A DNA stretch of 64,000 bases from positions 306,527 to 370,526 of the forward strand of contig JAUIJL010000007.1 of assembly GCA_030431255.1 (NCBI GenBank), read 5' to 3'. How positions within the stretch are numbered: the first letter of the stretch is position 1; each line of letters opens with the position of its first letter. Of the stretch, positions 36,253 through 44,347 are shown one piece after another. The stretch is from Thermoanaerobaculia bacterium. Lineage in GTDB: Bacteria; Acidobacteriota; Thermoanaerobaculia; Multivoradales; J023. A program made the position numbers and the translations under genes. Under the pieces are notes generated by a model. The model saw only the letters and a program-made list of their open reading frames with translations, did no database searches and was not told the origin of the DNA.

Positions 36253-36825
36253 ATGAGCACAAAACCTTCGTTTTTAGCCCTCCTGCTCTGCCTGAGCCCG
36301 GTGGTCGTCGTGACGACGTCCACAGCCCAAGAGCCGGACACCGAGGCATCGCAACCCGAAGCCCAAGAAGAGCCCAATGCCTCAGCGGCAGAGAGCTTGA
36401 GCCCCGAGGACGCCATCCGACGAGCCCGCGCCGCGGCCAACGACGGGCTTCGCCACCATCGGGTGGAAGAGGTCGTCGCACCCCTGGAAGAAGAGGCGGT
36501 CTTCACCATCAGCAACGGGATCGTCGCCCGCGGCAAAGACCGGCAGAGGCGGATCTACACCCAGGTCTTCGAGCAAACCCTCGATGTGCAATATGAACGG
36601 CTCACGTCCACCGTTGAGGTGGCTGAAGACGGAGTCTTTGCCGCCGAGCAAGGAACGTGGACCGGCAAGTGGCAAACCGACGCCGGACCCGTGGCTCAGC
36701 GGGGCACCTACTTCGCCATGTGGCGTCGAGGGGCGAACGGCTGGCGCATTCGGTCGGAGATCTACGTCAAGCTCGGCTGTGACGGCGAGGGTTGCCCAAA
36801 ACCAGCTCAGGGATCCGATAGCTGA
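36253..36825 (+). CDS. Exported NTF2/SnoaL-like fold protein
   Basis: The 190-residue protein has a signal peptide ending near TTSTAQ, then an acidic Glu/Pro/Ala spacer to about residue 58. The remaining part (RVEEVVAPLEEEAVFTISNG, RGTYFAMWRRGANGWRIRSE) has the helix-then-curved-sheet pattern of SnoaL/DUF4440 proteins. No catalytic pair is evident, so it may be a binding protein. Two cysteines near the C-terminus (CDGEGC) could form a disulfide. It is a single gene between a strong terminator and a convergent aminotransferase. Confidence 0.7.
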   Translation: MSTKPSFLALLLCLSPVVVVTTSTAQEPDTEASQPEAQEEPNASAAESLSPEDAIRRARAAANDGLRHHRVEEVVAPLEEEAVFTISNGIVARGKDRQRRIYTQVFEQTLDVQYERLTSTVEVAEDGVFAAEQGTWTGKWQTDAGPVAQRGTYFAMWRRGANGWRIRSEIYVKLGCDGEGCPKPAQGSDS

Positions 36826-36852
36826 GCGGGCGAATAGATCTCAATAGACGGC

Positions 36853-36873
36853 GGGCGAATCCAAGATTCGCCC
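36853..36873. repeat. Hairpin repeat between convergent genes
   Basis: GGGCGAATC and GATTCGCCC are perfect 9 bp arms around CAA. No T-run follows, but it sits midway between two convergent stops and could block read-through either way. A partial copy (GCGGGCGAAT) lies 20-odd bp upstream. I recall similar GGGCGAATC hairpins as dispersed repeats in other genomes. Confidence 0.55.
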
Positions 36874-36893
36874 CTACCCTGATCGTCCTTCTT

Positions 36894-38099
36894 CTAACCT
36901 GCCCGCACCTGGGCGATGGCGTCACAGAGACGGTCGATATTGGATTCGGTAATGCCCGCCACGTTGATGCGGCCCGACGCCAAAATGTAGACCGCGTGGT
37001 CGCGGCACAGCTCGTCGACCTCGTCTTCCGTCAGCCCCGAGAATGAAAACATTCCGTTTTGGCGGACGATGAAATCGTTGCCGTCCTTGTGTAGGCGCAC
37101 GTTCCGTCGGCTCAAGCCCGCCGCCAGATCTACCCGCATCTTCTGGATCCGATGGCGCATGTCCGCCAGCTCTTCCTCCCAGCGGCGCCGTAGCTCGGTG
37201 TCGTTGAGCACCGTGGTCACCACCGCCGCGCCGTGCATGGGCGGATTGGAGTAAAAAGCGCGAACACAGGTCTTGGCTTGGCTGAGCACCGCGCCGGCTT
37301 GCTTCGACGAGCCGGTGATCAAGGTCGCTGCGCCCACCCGTTCGGCATAGAGGCCGAAATTCTTGGAGAAGCTGGAGCAGATCACCATCTCCTCCAACTG
37401 GTCGGCGAGATGGCGGATGGCACGGGCGTCTTCGTCCGTGCCGTCGACGAAGCCGTGGTAAGCGAAGTCGATCAACGGCAAGGCACCGCGGCGAGCGAGC
37501 ACCTGCCCCAAGGTGGTCCATTGGTCGAAGGACGGATCCACGCCCGAGGGATTGTGGCAACAGCCGTGCAGCACCACCATGTCACCGGCTTGCACCTCTT
37601 CGAGACTCGCCAACATGGACTCGAAATCGAGCCCGCGGGATTCCGGGTCGTAGTAGCCGTAAGAACGGGTTTCGAGGCCGGCGGCGGCGAAGATCTTCGC
37701 GTGATTGGCCCAGGTGGGATTCGACAGCCACACCTTGGGCGAGCTACCCACGGTTTTCATCAGCTCACCCATCACCCGCAGGGCGCCGGTGCCGCCCGGG
37801 GCGTGCACGGTGACCGCTCGTCCGTCTCGGATCACACCATGGTCCGGGCCCAGCACCAGCTCTCGAACCGCTTGGGCGTAGTCGGCGGAGCCGTCGATGG
37901 GCAGATAGCTTTTGGTGATCTCACCTTCCAGCAAGCGACGCTCGGCTTCTTTAACCACCTCGAGAATCGGCGTTTTGCCGCTTTCGTCTTTGTAGACGCC
38001 GGCGCCCAAATTAATCTTGTTCGGTCGAGCATCTCGACTCATGGCTTCGTTGAGGCCGAAGATGGCGTCCGGGGGCGCGAGGCTGACGGATTCGAACAA
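36894..38099 (-). CDS. Aromatic/aspartate aminotransferase (class I, PLP-dependent)
   Basis: From TTG 38099, 8 bp after GGAG, the protein has 401 residues, matching the roughly 396 of AspC/TyrB. FESVSLAPPDAIFGLNEA, INLGAGVYKDESGKTP, TKSYLPIDG, HGCCHNPSGVDPS and the PLP-lysine segment CSSFSKNFGLYAERVG are family signatures. It transfers the amino group between aspartate, glutamate or aromatic amino acids and 2-oxo acids in the cytoplasm; substrate preference cannot be fixed by eye. A longer frame to 38180 would overlap the hydrolase gene and adds no conserved residues. It lies downstream of the alpha/beta hydrolase, probably in the same transcript. Confidence 0.93.
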   Translation of the reverse strand: MFESVSLAPPDAIFGLNEAMSRDARPNKINLGAGVYKDESGKTPILEVVKEAERRLLEGEITKSYLPIDGSADYAQAVRELVLGPDHGVIRDGRAVTVHAPGGTGALRVMGELMKTVGSSPKVWLSNPTWANHAKIFAAAGLETRSYGYYDPESRGLDFESMLASLEEVQAGDMVVLHGCCHNPSGVDPSFDQWTTLGQVLARRGALPLIDFAYHGFVDGTDEDARAIRHLADQLEEMVICSSFSKNFGLYAERVGAATLITGSSKQAGAVLSQAKTCVRAFYSNPPMHGAAVVTTVLNDTELRRRWEEELADMRHRIQKMRVDLAAGLSRRNVRLHKDGNDFIVRQNGMFSFSGLTEDEVDELCRDHAVYILASGRINVAGITESNIDRLCDAIAQVRAG

Positions 38100-38169
38100 G
38101 GTCCTATCTCCTATTTGGGTAACTGACGGTTTTGAGATGAGAACAGATTTCCGCGGGAGCCACCAGCCT

Positions 38170-39543
38170 CTAATTGTCAAGATTCTGCGCTTGCAGCGGC
38201 TCGGCCACCGGAGCGGTTTCGGATTCGGGAGCGGTCCCGGTTTCCAACGCGGCCTCCCCCGCGGCTTCCGCTACGGGGGCGGTCAAATGCTCGAGCACCA
38301 GACGTAAGTAGGCGTCTTTACGTTCCAAGAGGATCTCATGACCGGCCCCGTCGATCTCAACGATCCGCGCTCGCGGGAAGGTGGCGGCATAGTCGTCGAT
38401 CACCGCCGGATCCACGTAATCGCATTCCGCCCGCATCAGCAGCACCGGTGCGTCCACACGTTTCAAAGCCGGACGGGAATCCTCCATCCGCTCCATGTCG
38501 GCGAAGACATAGCGATTCACCAAACCCCCTTGCCCGGGAAAAACCAAATCCGCCGCCGCTTCGGGATCACAGGCCAAGGTTTGGGCGGTGATTCGGCTCT
38601 GGGCTTGGGCGAAGGCCGCGTATTCCCGCTCTCCGATCCATTGGTCCGCAACGGTCGGATTGATTTCAGCCAGGCGTTGACGCATGCCCAGGCGGGGAAT
38701 GTGGGGGGTCACCAAGTCGCGCAAGGCCCGCTGATCGTCGGCGTCGAGCCGGCCCAGGGCCCTGATGGCCTCAACGCCGAAAGCCGGCAACCAAGCCGGC
38801 GCCGGCGAGGTGAGGATCAGACCTTCGATGCGTTCGGGGAATCGCGCCGCATAATTTGCGGCTAAGGCCCCTCCCCACGATTGACCGATCAATATCAGTC
38901 GCTCGGCCCCCAGCTGGGCGCGGATAGCCTCCAGATCGCCGACGTGTCGGGCAACGGTGTATTCCAGATGCGGTCGCTCGGCCCGGGACGACAGGCCGGC
39001 CCCGAATTGGTGGTATCCGTAGACGCGAAAGCCCGCCTCGCTCAACGCCGCGGCGACCTCCGCGTCGGGCAGCTCCGGCAAGCCGGGGCCCCCGTGCAGG
39101 AAGATCACCGGGTAAGGACGCCGCTCTAGGGTCCCAGGAGACGGCTCGCGGTGCCGAAAGGCGATCCGCGACCCCGTGGGCAGCTGCCAATATTGAATCG
39201 AGGGATCCTCAACGGCCGGCAGATAGTCGAAACCCATGGGCCGAAACCACTGCTGACCGACCCATGCGGCCAAGAAAATCGACGGTACCGCCAGCAGCAA
39301 GATGCGTGTCCTGGACGGCAGCCAAGGCAGCGCGATGGCCGTGCCCATCACCGCCATGGAGGCGAACGTCATCGCCGCCAGGGTCACGATCAAGCCTAGG
39401 CTGTCGAGCCGGACGGCGGCGCCCCAAAACGTCAAAACCGCGGCCGCACACCCCACAGCGAGCACGGGCGGCAACGCCACCCAACCCAGGATTTTTCGCC
39501 AAGTCGGCACGGGACGAGCCTCAATCGGTTCCGATTCATTCAT
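38170..39543 (-). CDS. Alpha/beta hydrolase with N-terminal membrane helices
   Basis: The 457-residue protein begins with three hydrophobic helices (about residues 18-98). The hydrolase domain then starts at IQYWQLPTGSRIAFRHREP. The oxyanion motif FLHGGPGLPELP, nucleophile elbow GQSWGGALA, acid RAECDYVDP and histidine GAGHEIL give a full Ser-Asp-His triad. HGGPG together with GQSWGG points to the proline iminopeptidase group (S33). A Glu/Ala/Pro tail ends the protein. The membrane anchor is unusual for that group and suggests action at the membrane face. Its stop lies 70 bp upstream of the aminotransferase start. Confidence 0.87.
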   Translation of the reverse strand: MNESEPIEARPVPTWRKILGWVALPPVLAVGCAAAVLTFWGAAVRLDSLGLIVTLAAMTFASMAVMGTAIALPWLPSRTRILLLAVPSIFLAAWVGQQWFRPMGFDYLPAVEDPSIQYWQLPTGSRIAFRHREPSPGTLERRPYPVIFLHGGPGLPELPDAEVAAALSEAGFRVYGYHQFGAGLSSRAERPHLEYTVARHVGDLEAIRAQLGAERLILIGQSWGGALAANYAARFPERIEGLILTSPAPAWLPAFGVEAIRALGRLDADDQRALRDLVTPHIPRLGMRQRLAEINPTVADQWIGEREYAAFAQAQSRITAQTLACDPEAAADLVFPGQGGLVNRYVFADMERMEDSRPALKRVDAPVLLMRAECDYVDPAVIDDYAATFPRARIVEIDGAGHEILLERKDAYLRLVLEHLTAPVAEAAGEAALETGTAPESETAPVAEPLQAQNLDN

Positions 39544-39707
39544 GCTTCATCGTTTTCGAGCACTAGATCCTCAACCATAGGCAAGACTTTAACCGATCGA
39601 GCTTCGCGTCCGAGGCTCCCTACGGACCCAGCTCGCAATCCGAACCACCCGGCGCTACAATTCCGCTCCCTCCGTCTCGATTCCGTCCTGTTCATCAAGG
39701 AGCTTCC

Positions 39708-41798
39708 ATGAGTCACCGTCTCTCTATTCCATTGCTGCTGATCTCTACCCTTTTGTGCTTAGCTTCGACCGCCTCCGCCCAGGTGATCAACGAATTCGTC
39801 GGCAATCATTCCGGTCCGGATCAATTTGAGTTCATCGAGATCTTCGGCGCACCCTCGACCGACTACTCCAATCTGACGATCATCCAAATCGAAGGGGACA
39901 CCGGCGAGGACGCGGGCATCGTGCAGTCGGTGTTCCCGGTGGGCACCACCGACGCCGACGGTTATTGGTGGACGGGTTTCAACTCCGACGAATTCGAAAA
40001 CGAAAGCTATACGATTCTGTTGGTGGACGGCTGGTCGGGCAGCGACGGCGCCGACTTGGATGTGGGTGACGACGGCACCTTGGATTCCACTCCTTGGACG
40101 TCAGTGATCGACAGCGTGGCTGTGCTCGACGGCGACTCCGGGGATCACTCCTACCTTTCCCAAACCGATTTGATACCCAATTTCGACGGCGATTCGTTCC
40201 CTCCGGGCGGCGCTTCGCGCATTCCCAACGGCACCGACACCGACAGTGTCGGCGATTGGGTTCGCAACGATTGGGACGGCGCGGGCTTGCCCGGGCAAAC
40301 CGGCACCCTGAGCGCCACCGAAGCGGTCAACACGCCGGGCATCGAGAACTCCACGTCGTTGCCGCCGGCCGCGCCACCGGTGCTCAACGAGGTGGTGTCC
40401 GACCACACCGGCGCCGACACCGAGGAATTTGTGGAAGTTTTCGGCGATCCCACGGCGGACTTTTCCGATTATTGGATCTTGGTGATCGACGGCACCGGCA
40501 CCACCGACAACGCCATCCAGGCCGGCAGCACCGACGCCCAGGGCTTCTGGGTCTCGTCCCTGGGCTCCGATGTCCTCCCGGACGACACCGCCACCTTCCT
40601 CTTGGTGGAGACCTGGACCGGCTCCCTGGGCCAGGACCTGGACACCAACGACGACGGTACCTTGGACGTCACCCCCTGGACCACTTTGGTGGACGATGTC
40701 GCCTTTGATCGCGGCAGCGGCTCAATCTACTCCGATTCCGACGTCGGCGACGTGGGTGGCGCCTCGCGCTTGCCCAACGGCCAGGATTCCGACCAAAGCG
40801 CCGATTGGCAAGGCAACGACTTCGACGGCGCCGGTCTGCCGGGCTTCGGCGGCACCCCGACCCAAGGAGAAGCGTGGAATACCCCGGGCGTGGTGAACCG
40901 CACCAACGCCGTGGATTATTACGCCGGGGTCGACCCGCAGAACGGCACGACCCTGCGCGACACCCTGCACGCGACCATCGACGACCACACCCGTTTTCCG
41001 TATTCGTCGGCGAGCACCGACACCTGGGACATTCTCGAAAGCGCTGACGAGGATCCCACGAGCTCGTCCAACGTGCTGACGATTTACAAAAACGGCAGCA
41101 TCGCCAAATTCGGCGGTGGGTCGGGTCCCTACAACCGCGAGCACACCTGGCCCAGCTCCCTGGGATTCCCCGATCAAGAGGACGGCATGGGTCCGAGCTA
41201 TCCCTATACCGATTGCCACCATCTGCGCTTGGCCGACCCCACCTACAACTCCGATCGTGGCTCGCGGGCGTTCGGCAATTGCAATGCCGGCTGCTCCGAG
41301 CGCACTACCGACGTCAACAACGGCAACGGCGGCGGCTCGGGTGTTTACCCCGGCAACTCCAATTGGGTCACCGGCTCCGACGGCGGCACCGGCACTTGGG
41401 AAGCTTGGGGACACCGCAAAGGCGACGTCGCCCGGTCGATTTTGTATATGGATCTACGCTACGAAGGCGGTAACCACGGCATCACGGGATTCCCCGAGCC
41501 CAACCTGGAGCTGACCGACGACACAGGGCTCATTCAAGGCACGGGCACCAACACCTCGGGCACCGCCTACATGGGCCGTAAATCCGTGCTGCTGGAATGG
41601 CACGCCGCCGATCCGCCGGACGCCGACGAAATGGCCCGCAACGAGGTGGTCTACAGCCATCAAGGCAATCGCAACCCCTTCGTCGATCATCCGGAGTGGG
41701 TCAGCTGCATTTACGAGGATGTCGGCTGTGAAACGCCCCTCTTCGCGGACGGCTTCGAGTCCGGAGACACCAGTGTTTGGTCTTTGACCTCGCCCTGA
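39708..41798 (+). CDS. Secreted endonuclease I with duplicated N-terminal beta domains
   Basis: The 696-residue protein starts at ATG 39708 after AAGGAG, with a signal peptide ending TASAQ. Two homologous domains follow (about 25-200 and 222-400), each beginning VINEFV or VLNEVV and ending in an NDxDGAGLPG motif, like the lamin-tail-type domains of secreted nucleases. Residues about 405-660 form an endonuclease I domain with the catalytic YNREHTWPSS near 475 and DCHHLRLADPTYNSDRG after it. The C-terminus is LFADGFESGDTSVWSLTSP. It probably degrades extracellular DNA, for nutrition or matrix turnover. Converges on the antitoxin gene with a 2 bp gap. Confidence 0.9.
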   Translation: MSHRLSIPLLLISTLLCLASTASAQVINEFVGNHSGPDQFEFIEIFGAPSTDYSNLTIIQIEGDTGEDAGIVQSVFPVGTTDADGYWWTGFNSDEFENESYTILLVDGWSGSDGADLDVGDDGTLDSTPWTSVIDSVAVLDGDSGDHSYLSQTDLIPNFDGDSFPPGGASRIPNGTDTDSVGDWVRNDWDGAGLPGQTGTLSATEAVNTPGIENSTSLPPAAPPVLNEVVSDHTGADTEEFVEVFGDPTADFSDYWILVIDGTGTTDNAIQAGSTDAQGFWVSSLGSDVLPDDTATFLLVETWTGSLGQDLDTNDDGTLDVTPWTTLVDDVAFDRGSGSIYSDSDVGDVGGASRLPNGQDSDQSADWQGNDFDGAGLPGFGGTPTQGEAWNTPGVVNRTNAVDYYAGVDPQNGTTLRDTLHATIDDHTRFPYSSASTDTWDILESADEDPTSSSNVLTIYKNGSIAKFGGGSGPYNREHTWPSSLGFPDQEDGMGPSYPYTDCHHLRLADPTYNSDRGSRAFGNCNAGCSERTTDVNNGNGGGSGVYPGNSNWVTGSDGGTGTWEAWGHRKGDVARSILYMDLRYEGGNHGITGFPEPNLELTDDTGLIQGTGTNTSGTAYMGRKSVLLEWHAADPPDADEMARNEVVYSHQGNRNPFVDHPEWVSCIYEDVGCETPLFADGFESGDTSVWSLTSP

Positions 41799-41800
41799 TC

Positions 41801-42043
41801 TCACCGCAAGCCGAACACCTCGTCGGGGTCGATATCGAGTGACTCGAAGTCGAAGGTCTTGCGCACCTGCTCGATGGAGTCCCAAGGTGCTTGGGGCTCC
41901 CCCTTCAGGCGCTCGTAAGCAGGAATCGAGATGAGCATGGCGACCGCTCGGCCCCGACGGGTCAGCTCGATGGCGGAGCCCTCTTCGACCTGGTGCACCA
42001 ACTCGCCAAGATGAGTCTTAGCTTCAGTAATGGAGTGTCTCAA
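41801..42043 (-). CDS. Phd/YefM-type antitoxin without a toxin neighbour
   Basis: From TTG 42043 behind GGAGG the protein has 80 residues. HSITEAKTHLGELVHQVEEG and IELTRRGRAVAMLISIPAYE match the DNA-binding N-terminal half of Phd/YefM antitoxins, and the acidic C-terminal tail fits the toxin-neutralising part. A partner toxin (PIN, RelE or Doc) would normally lie directly downstream. Here that space is the end of the convergent nuclease gene, so the antitoxin is an orphan. It lies 31 bp after the 110-residue protein gene and could be co-transcribed with the FHA regulator. Confidence 0.8.
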   Translation of the reverse strand: MRHSITEAKTHLGELVHQVEEGSAIELTRRGRAVAMLISIPAYERLKGEPQAPWDSIEQVRKTFDFESLDIDPDEVFGLR

Positions 42044-42074
42044 GGTTTTGGGTTCCCTCCGCTTAGGATAGTCA

Positions 42075-42407
42075 TTAATTCGCGTCGTAGGGACCTTCGG
42101 GCTCGGGGTCGAAATAGAAGCGGGCAGACCGACCGGTGCGCCGCTTGAACATTTGGTCCAAGCTCTCGATTGGGCCCACGGATTCGTCGAGAAACATCCG
42201 TTCGACACGGCGCAGGGGGAAGAAAATCGTCGACGCTCCGAGGCCGGCATACTCTTCCTCGTAAGCGATGGAGCGCATCCAATCGTCCAGGCTGTCGAGA
42301 TTGATCGCCCGCAGGGTGACCCCGGCGAAGGTGAGGTCCTTGAGCAGGCCCCAATATTTCTCGGACGGCTCCACCAAGTGCACCACGACGATCGATCCCG
42401 GATCCAT
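42075..42407 (-). CDS. Small conserved protein of unknown function
   Basis: The 110-residue protein starts at ATG 42407, 2 bp after the stop of the FHA regulator, with AAGGA inside that gene as its ribosome binding site, so the two are coupled. The sequence (IVVVHLVEPSEKYWGLLKDL, GVTLRAINLDSLDDWMRSIA, IFFPLRRVERMFLDESVG) is soluble, acidic and without signal or membrane segments. I have a loose memory of similar small proteins beside AAA+ regulators in related bacteria, but no function is known to me. Coupling suggests it works with the regulator. Confidence 0.75.
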   Translation of the reverse strand: MDPGSIVVVHLVEPSEKYWGLLKDLTFAGVTLRAINLDSLDDWMRSIAYEEEYAGLGASTIFFPLRRVERMFLDESVGPIESLDQMFKRRTGRSARFYFDPEPEGPYDAN

Positions 42408-42409
42408 GC

Positions 42410-44155
42410 TCAGTCCTTGCCGGTCGGAATATCGATACCCAGGCTCTTGATCCTGCGATAGAGCGTGGGTCGGCTGATTTGCAGCTGCTCGGCGGCTGCG
42501 GTGGTATCACCGCCGCAGGCGTCGAGGGCCGAGGTGATTTCGTCACGCTCCACGGCTTCGAGCACCTCGGAAAGGGAGCCGCCGATTTGGGTCGGCTGCT
42601 GACCGCGAATCGCCGCCGACAAACGCCCGGTATCCAACAGCTCCTTGTCTTCCAGGAAGAGGGCCGAGCGTGAGATCTCATTTTTCAGCTGACGAATGTT
42701 GCCGGGCCAACGGTATCGACGCAGGGCCCTCAAGGCGGCCCGGGAAATTCCCCGTACGCGGATTCCGTAACGTCCCGCCTCCTGGCTTAAGAAATAGGCC
42801 GCGAGATTGGGAATGTCTTGGCGACGACGACGCAAGGGCGGCAGCTCCACCTCCCAGGTGGCGATCCGGTGGTAGAGATCCGAACGGAAGACGCCGTCCT
42901 GAATCATCTTCTGAATCGGTCGATTGGTGGCGGCGATGATCCGGCAGCGAGCCGGATGGGGTGTATGCCCGCCCAGGCGGAACACTTCTTTTTCTTGCAG
43001 CACCCGAAGAATCTTGGCCTGGGTTTCGGCGGCCATATCGCCGATTTCGTCGAGGAAGAGCGTGCCTTCGTCGGCGGATTCGAATTTTCCGGCCCGCGCC
43101 TCGACACCCGTGGCCACACCCTTCTCGACGCCGAAGAGCTCCGCTTCGAGCAAATCCTTGGGCAAAGACGCGCAATTGATGGCCACCAACGCCTTTTCCG
43201 ATCGCGGGGAGGCGGCGTGAATGAAGTTGGCCAGCACCTCCTTGCCGGTGCCCGACTCGCCGTAGATCATGACCCCGACATCGCCGCGGGAAACCCGCTC
43301 CGCTTGCTCGTAGATCCTCTGCACCTCCGGCTCCACCGAAGGGGGCTGGGGACGCTCCGCTTTAGAGACATGGGGAGCTGTCGCCGGTACCCGGGACTCG
43401 CCGCCGTGCAGCCGATCCGCCACGGTCACGATATGCAACATGGACTCCACCACCGGCCGATAATGCTCCGCATGGGCTTTCTTGAAAAAGCGCGCCCGCA
43501 GCTGGATGCGTGGGTTGGCCACCTCCACCCAGGTCGAGTCCTCGGGATCGCCCTCCGGCCCTTGGGCTTCGTAGAGCACACCTTTCTCACCTTCGAAAAC
43601 CTCCGCCAGCTCGACGGCGGTGACGGGCATGGTTTCGAAGAGGGCAAAACCCGCCAATTGGGCGATTTTGTGCCGGTCGCTCTCGGAGGTCAGGCGATCG
43701 AGCAGACGGGGAAGGTGGTCGAGGGTGAAGTGGTCCAGAGGCGAGAAGGACTCGGTCAGGTCCTCGTTGTCGAACGAGACCACCCCCGACGGATCACCGT
43801 GACGACCGACGCCGATGCCGACTTCGAGGTCATCGTCGGGTACTTCTTCCAGAAGCACCACGACCCGACCGATGACGAAGATGTCCCCAGCCTCCAAGGG
43901 CGCGGTGTCGATCCGCTGGGATCTCAACAGCGTGCCGTTGGTGGATTTCAAGTCCTCGAGGTCGGTTTGCATGCCGTTGACCACAATGGCGGCATGCCTT
44001 CGAGAGACGGTCGGATTGGGAAGGCAGATATCGCACGAAGGATCAGAGCCGAGCACGTTCCGTCCGTCGTGCAACGTGGCTCGAATGGTCTGGTCGTCGA
44101 ATCGGGCAAGGATTCGGTATGCCATCGGAAATACGGGTCCTTTAGCCTCCGCCAT
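42410..44155 (-). CDS. FHA / sigma-54-type AAA+ / Fis-HTH regulator with altered GAFTGA loop
   Basis: The 581-residue protein has an FHA phosphothreonine-binding domain (about residues 20-100, with GSDPSCDICLP and SRRH), a middle linker region, and an AAA+ domain with Walker A GESGTGKE (299-306) and Walker B TLFLDE (365-370). A Fis-type HTH ends it (TAAAEQLQISRPTLYRRIKS). The loop that normally reads GAFTGA and contacts sigma-54 is GVATGV (346-351), lacking the key Phe. A start at the second Met (codon 11) is possible. An exact sigma-54 promoter lies divergently just upstream, making self-linked control plausible. Serine/threonine kinase input is the usual expectation for FHA. Confidence 0.92.
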   Translation of the reverse strand: MAEAKGPVFPMAYRILARFDDQTIRATLHDGRNVLGSDPSCDICLPNPTVSRRHAAIVVNGMQTDLEDLKSTNGTLLRSQRIDTAPLEAGDIFVIGRVVVLLEEVPDDDLEVGIGVGRHGDPSGVVSFDNEDLTESFSPLDHFTLDHLPRLLDRLTSESDRHKIAQLAGFALFETMPVTAVELAEVFEGEKGVLYEAQGPEGDPEDSTWVEVANPRIQLRARFFKKAHAEHYRPVVESMLHIVTVADRLHGGESRVPATAPHVSKAERPQPPSVEPEVQRIYEQAERVSRGDVGVMIYGESGTGKEVLANFIHAASPRSEKALVAINCASLPKDLLEAELFGVEKGVATGVEARAGKFESADEGTLFLDEIGDMAAETQAKILRVLQEKEVFRLGGHTPHPARCRIIAATNRPIQKMIQDGVFRSDLYHRIATWEVELPPLRRRRQDIPNLAAYFLSQEAGRYGIRVRGISRAALRALRRYRWPGNIRQLKNEISRSALFLEDKELLDTGRLSAAIRGQQPTQIGGSLSEVLEAVERDEITSALDACGGDTTAAAEQLQISRPTLYRRIKSLGIDIPTGKD

Positions 44156-44242
44156 TCTCAGAATTGAGAATGAAAATTCTCAAATCTGATCTCGGCAACG
44201 AGATACTTAGCCATCAACAGTTATAGCTTCAATCTAAAGAGC
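44156..44242. promoter_or_regulatory. AT-rich control region of the FHA regulator, with GAGAAT/ATTCTC repeats
   Basis: Immediately upstream of ATG 44155, alternating ATTCTC and GAGAAT elements occur between 44151 and 44184, including the palindrome GAGAATGAAAATTCTC. They could be an operator or part of the promoter of the minus-strand regulator gene. No unambiguous -35/-10 pair stands out. Confidence 0.4.
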
Positions 44243-44271
44243 AACGCTCAAAGCCTTTGCTCATGAGCGTT
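44243..44271. promoter_or_regulatory. Dyad: probable enhancer (UAS) for a sigma-54 activator
   Basis: AACGCTCA (44243-44250) and TGAGCGTT (44264-44271) are perfect 8 bp inverted arms. An overlapping second dyad, GAGCAA/TTGCTC, lies at 44239-44262. The centre is about 90 bp before the predicted sigma-54 start, the usual place for an activator site. Confidence 0.55.
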
Positions 44272-44321
44272 TAGCGAGCGAAGAAAATTCATCGACGAGT
44301 TTCGATGAAAGTCCAGATGTC

Positions 44322-44337
44322 TGGCACGCGCTTTGCT
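44322..44337 (+). promoter_or_regulatory. Sigma-54 (RpoN) promoter
   Basis: TGGCACGCGCTTTGCT matches the -24/-12 consensus TGGCACG-N4-TTGCW at every specified base, with correct GG-to-GC spacing. The expected start is about 44347-44348, reading away from the FHA/AAA+ regulator gene. Confidence 0.82.
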
Positions 44338-44347
44338 ATCTTAGTAG

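Noticed and set aside
38100..38180. N-terminal extension of the aminotransferase
   Set aside because: TTG 38099 has a well-spaced GGAG and gives the normal family N-terminus; the extension overlaps the upstream hydrolase gene and is not conserved in style.
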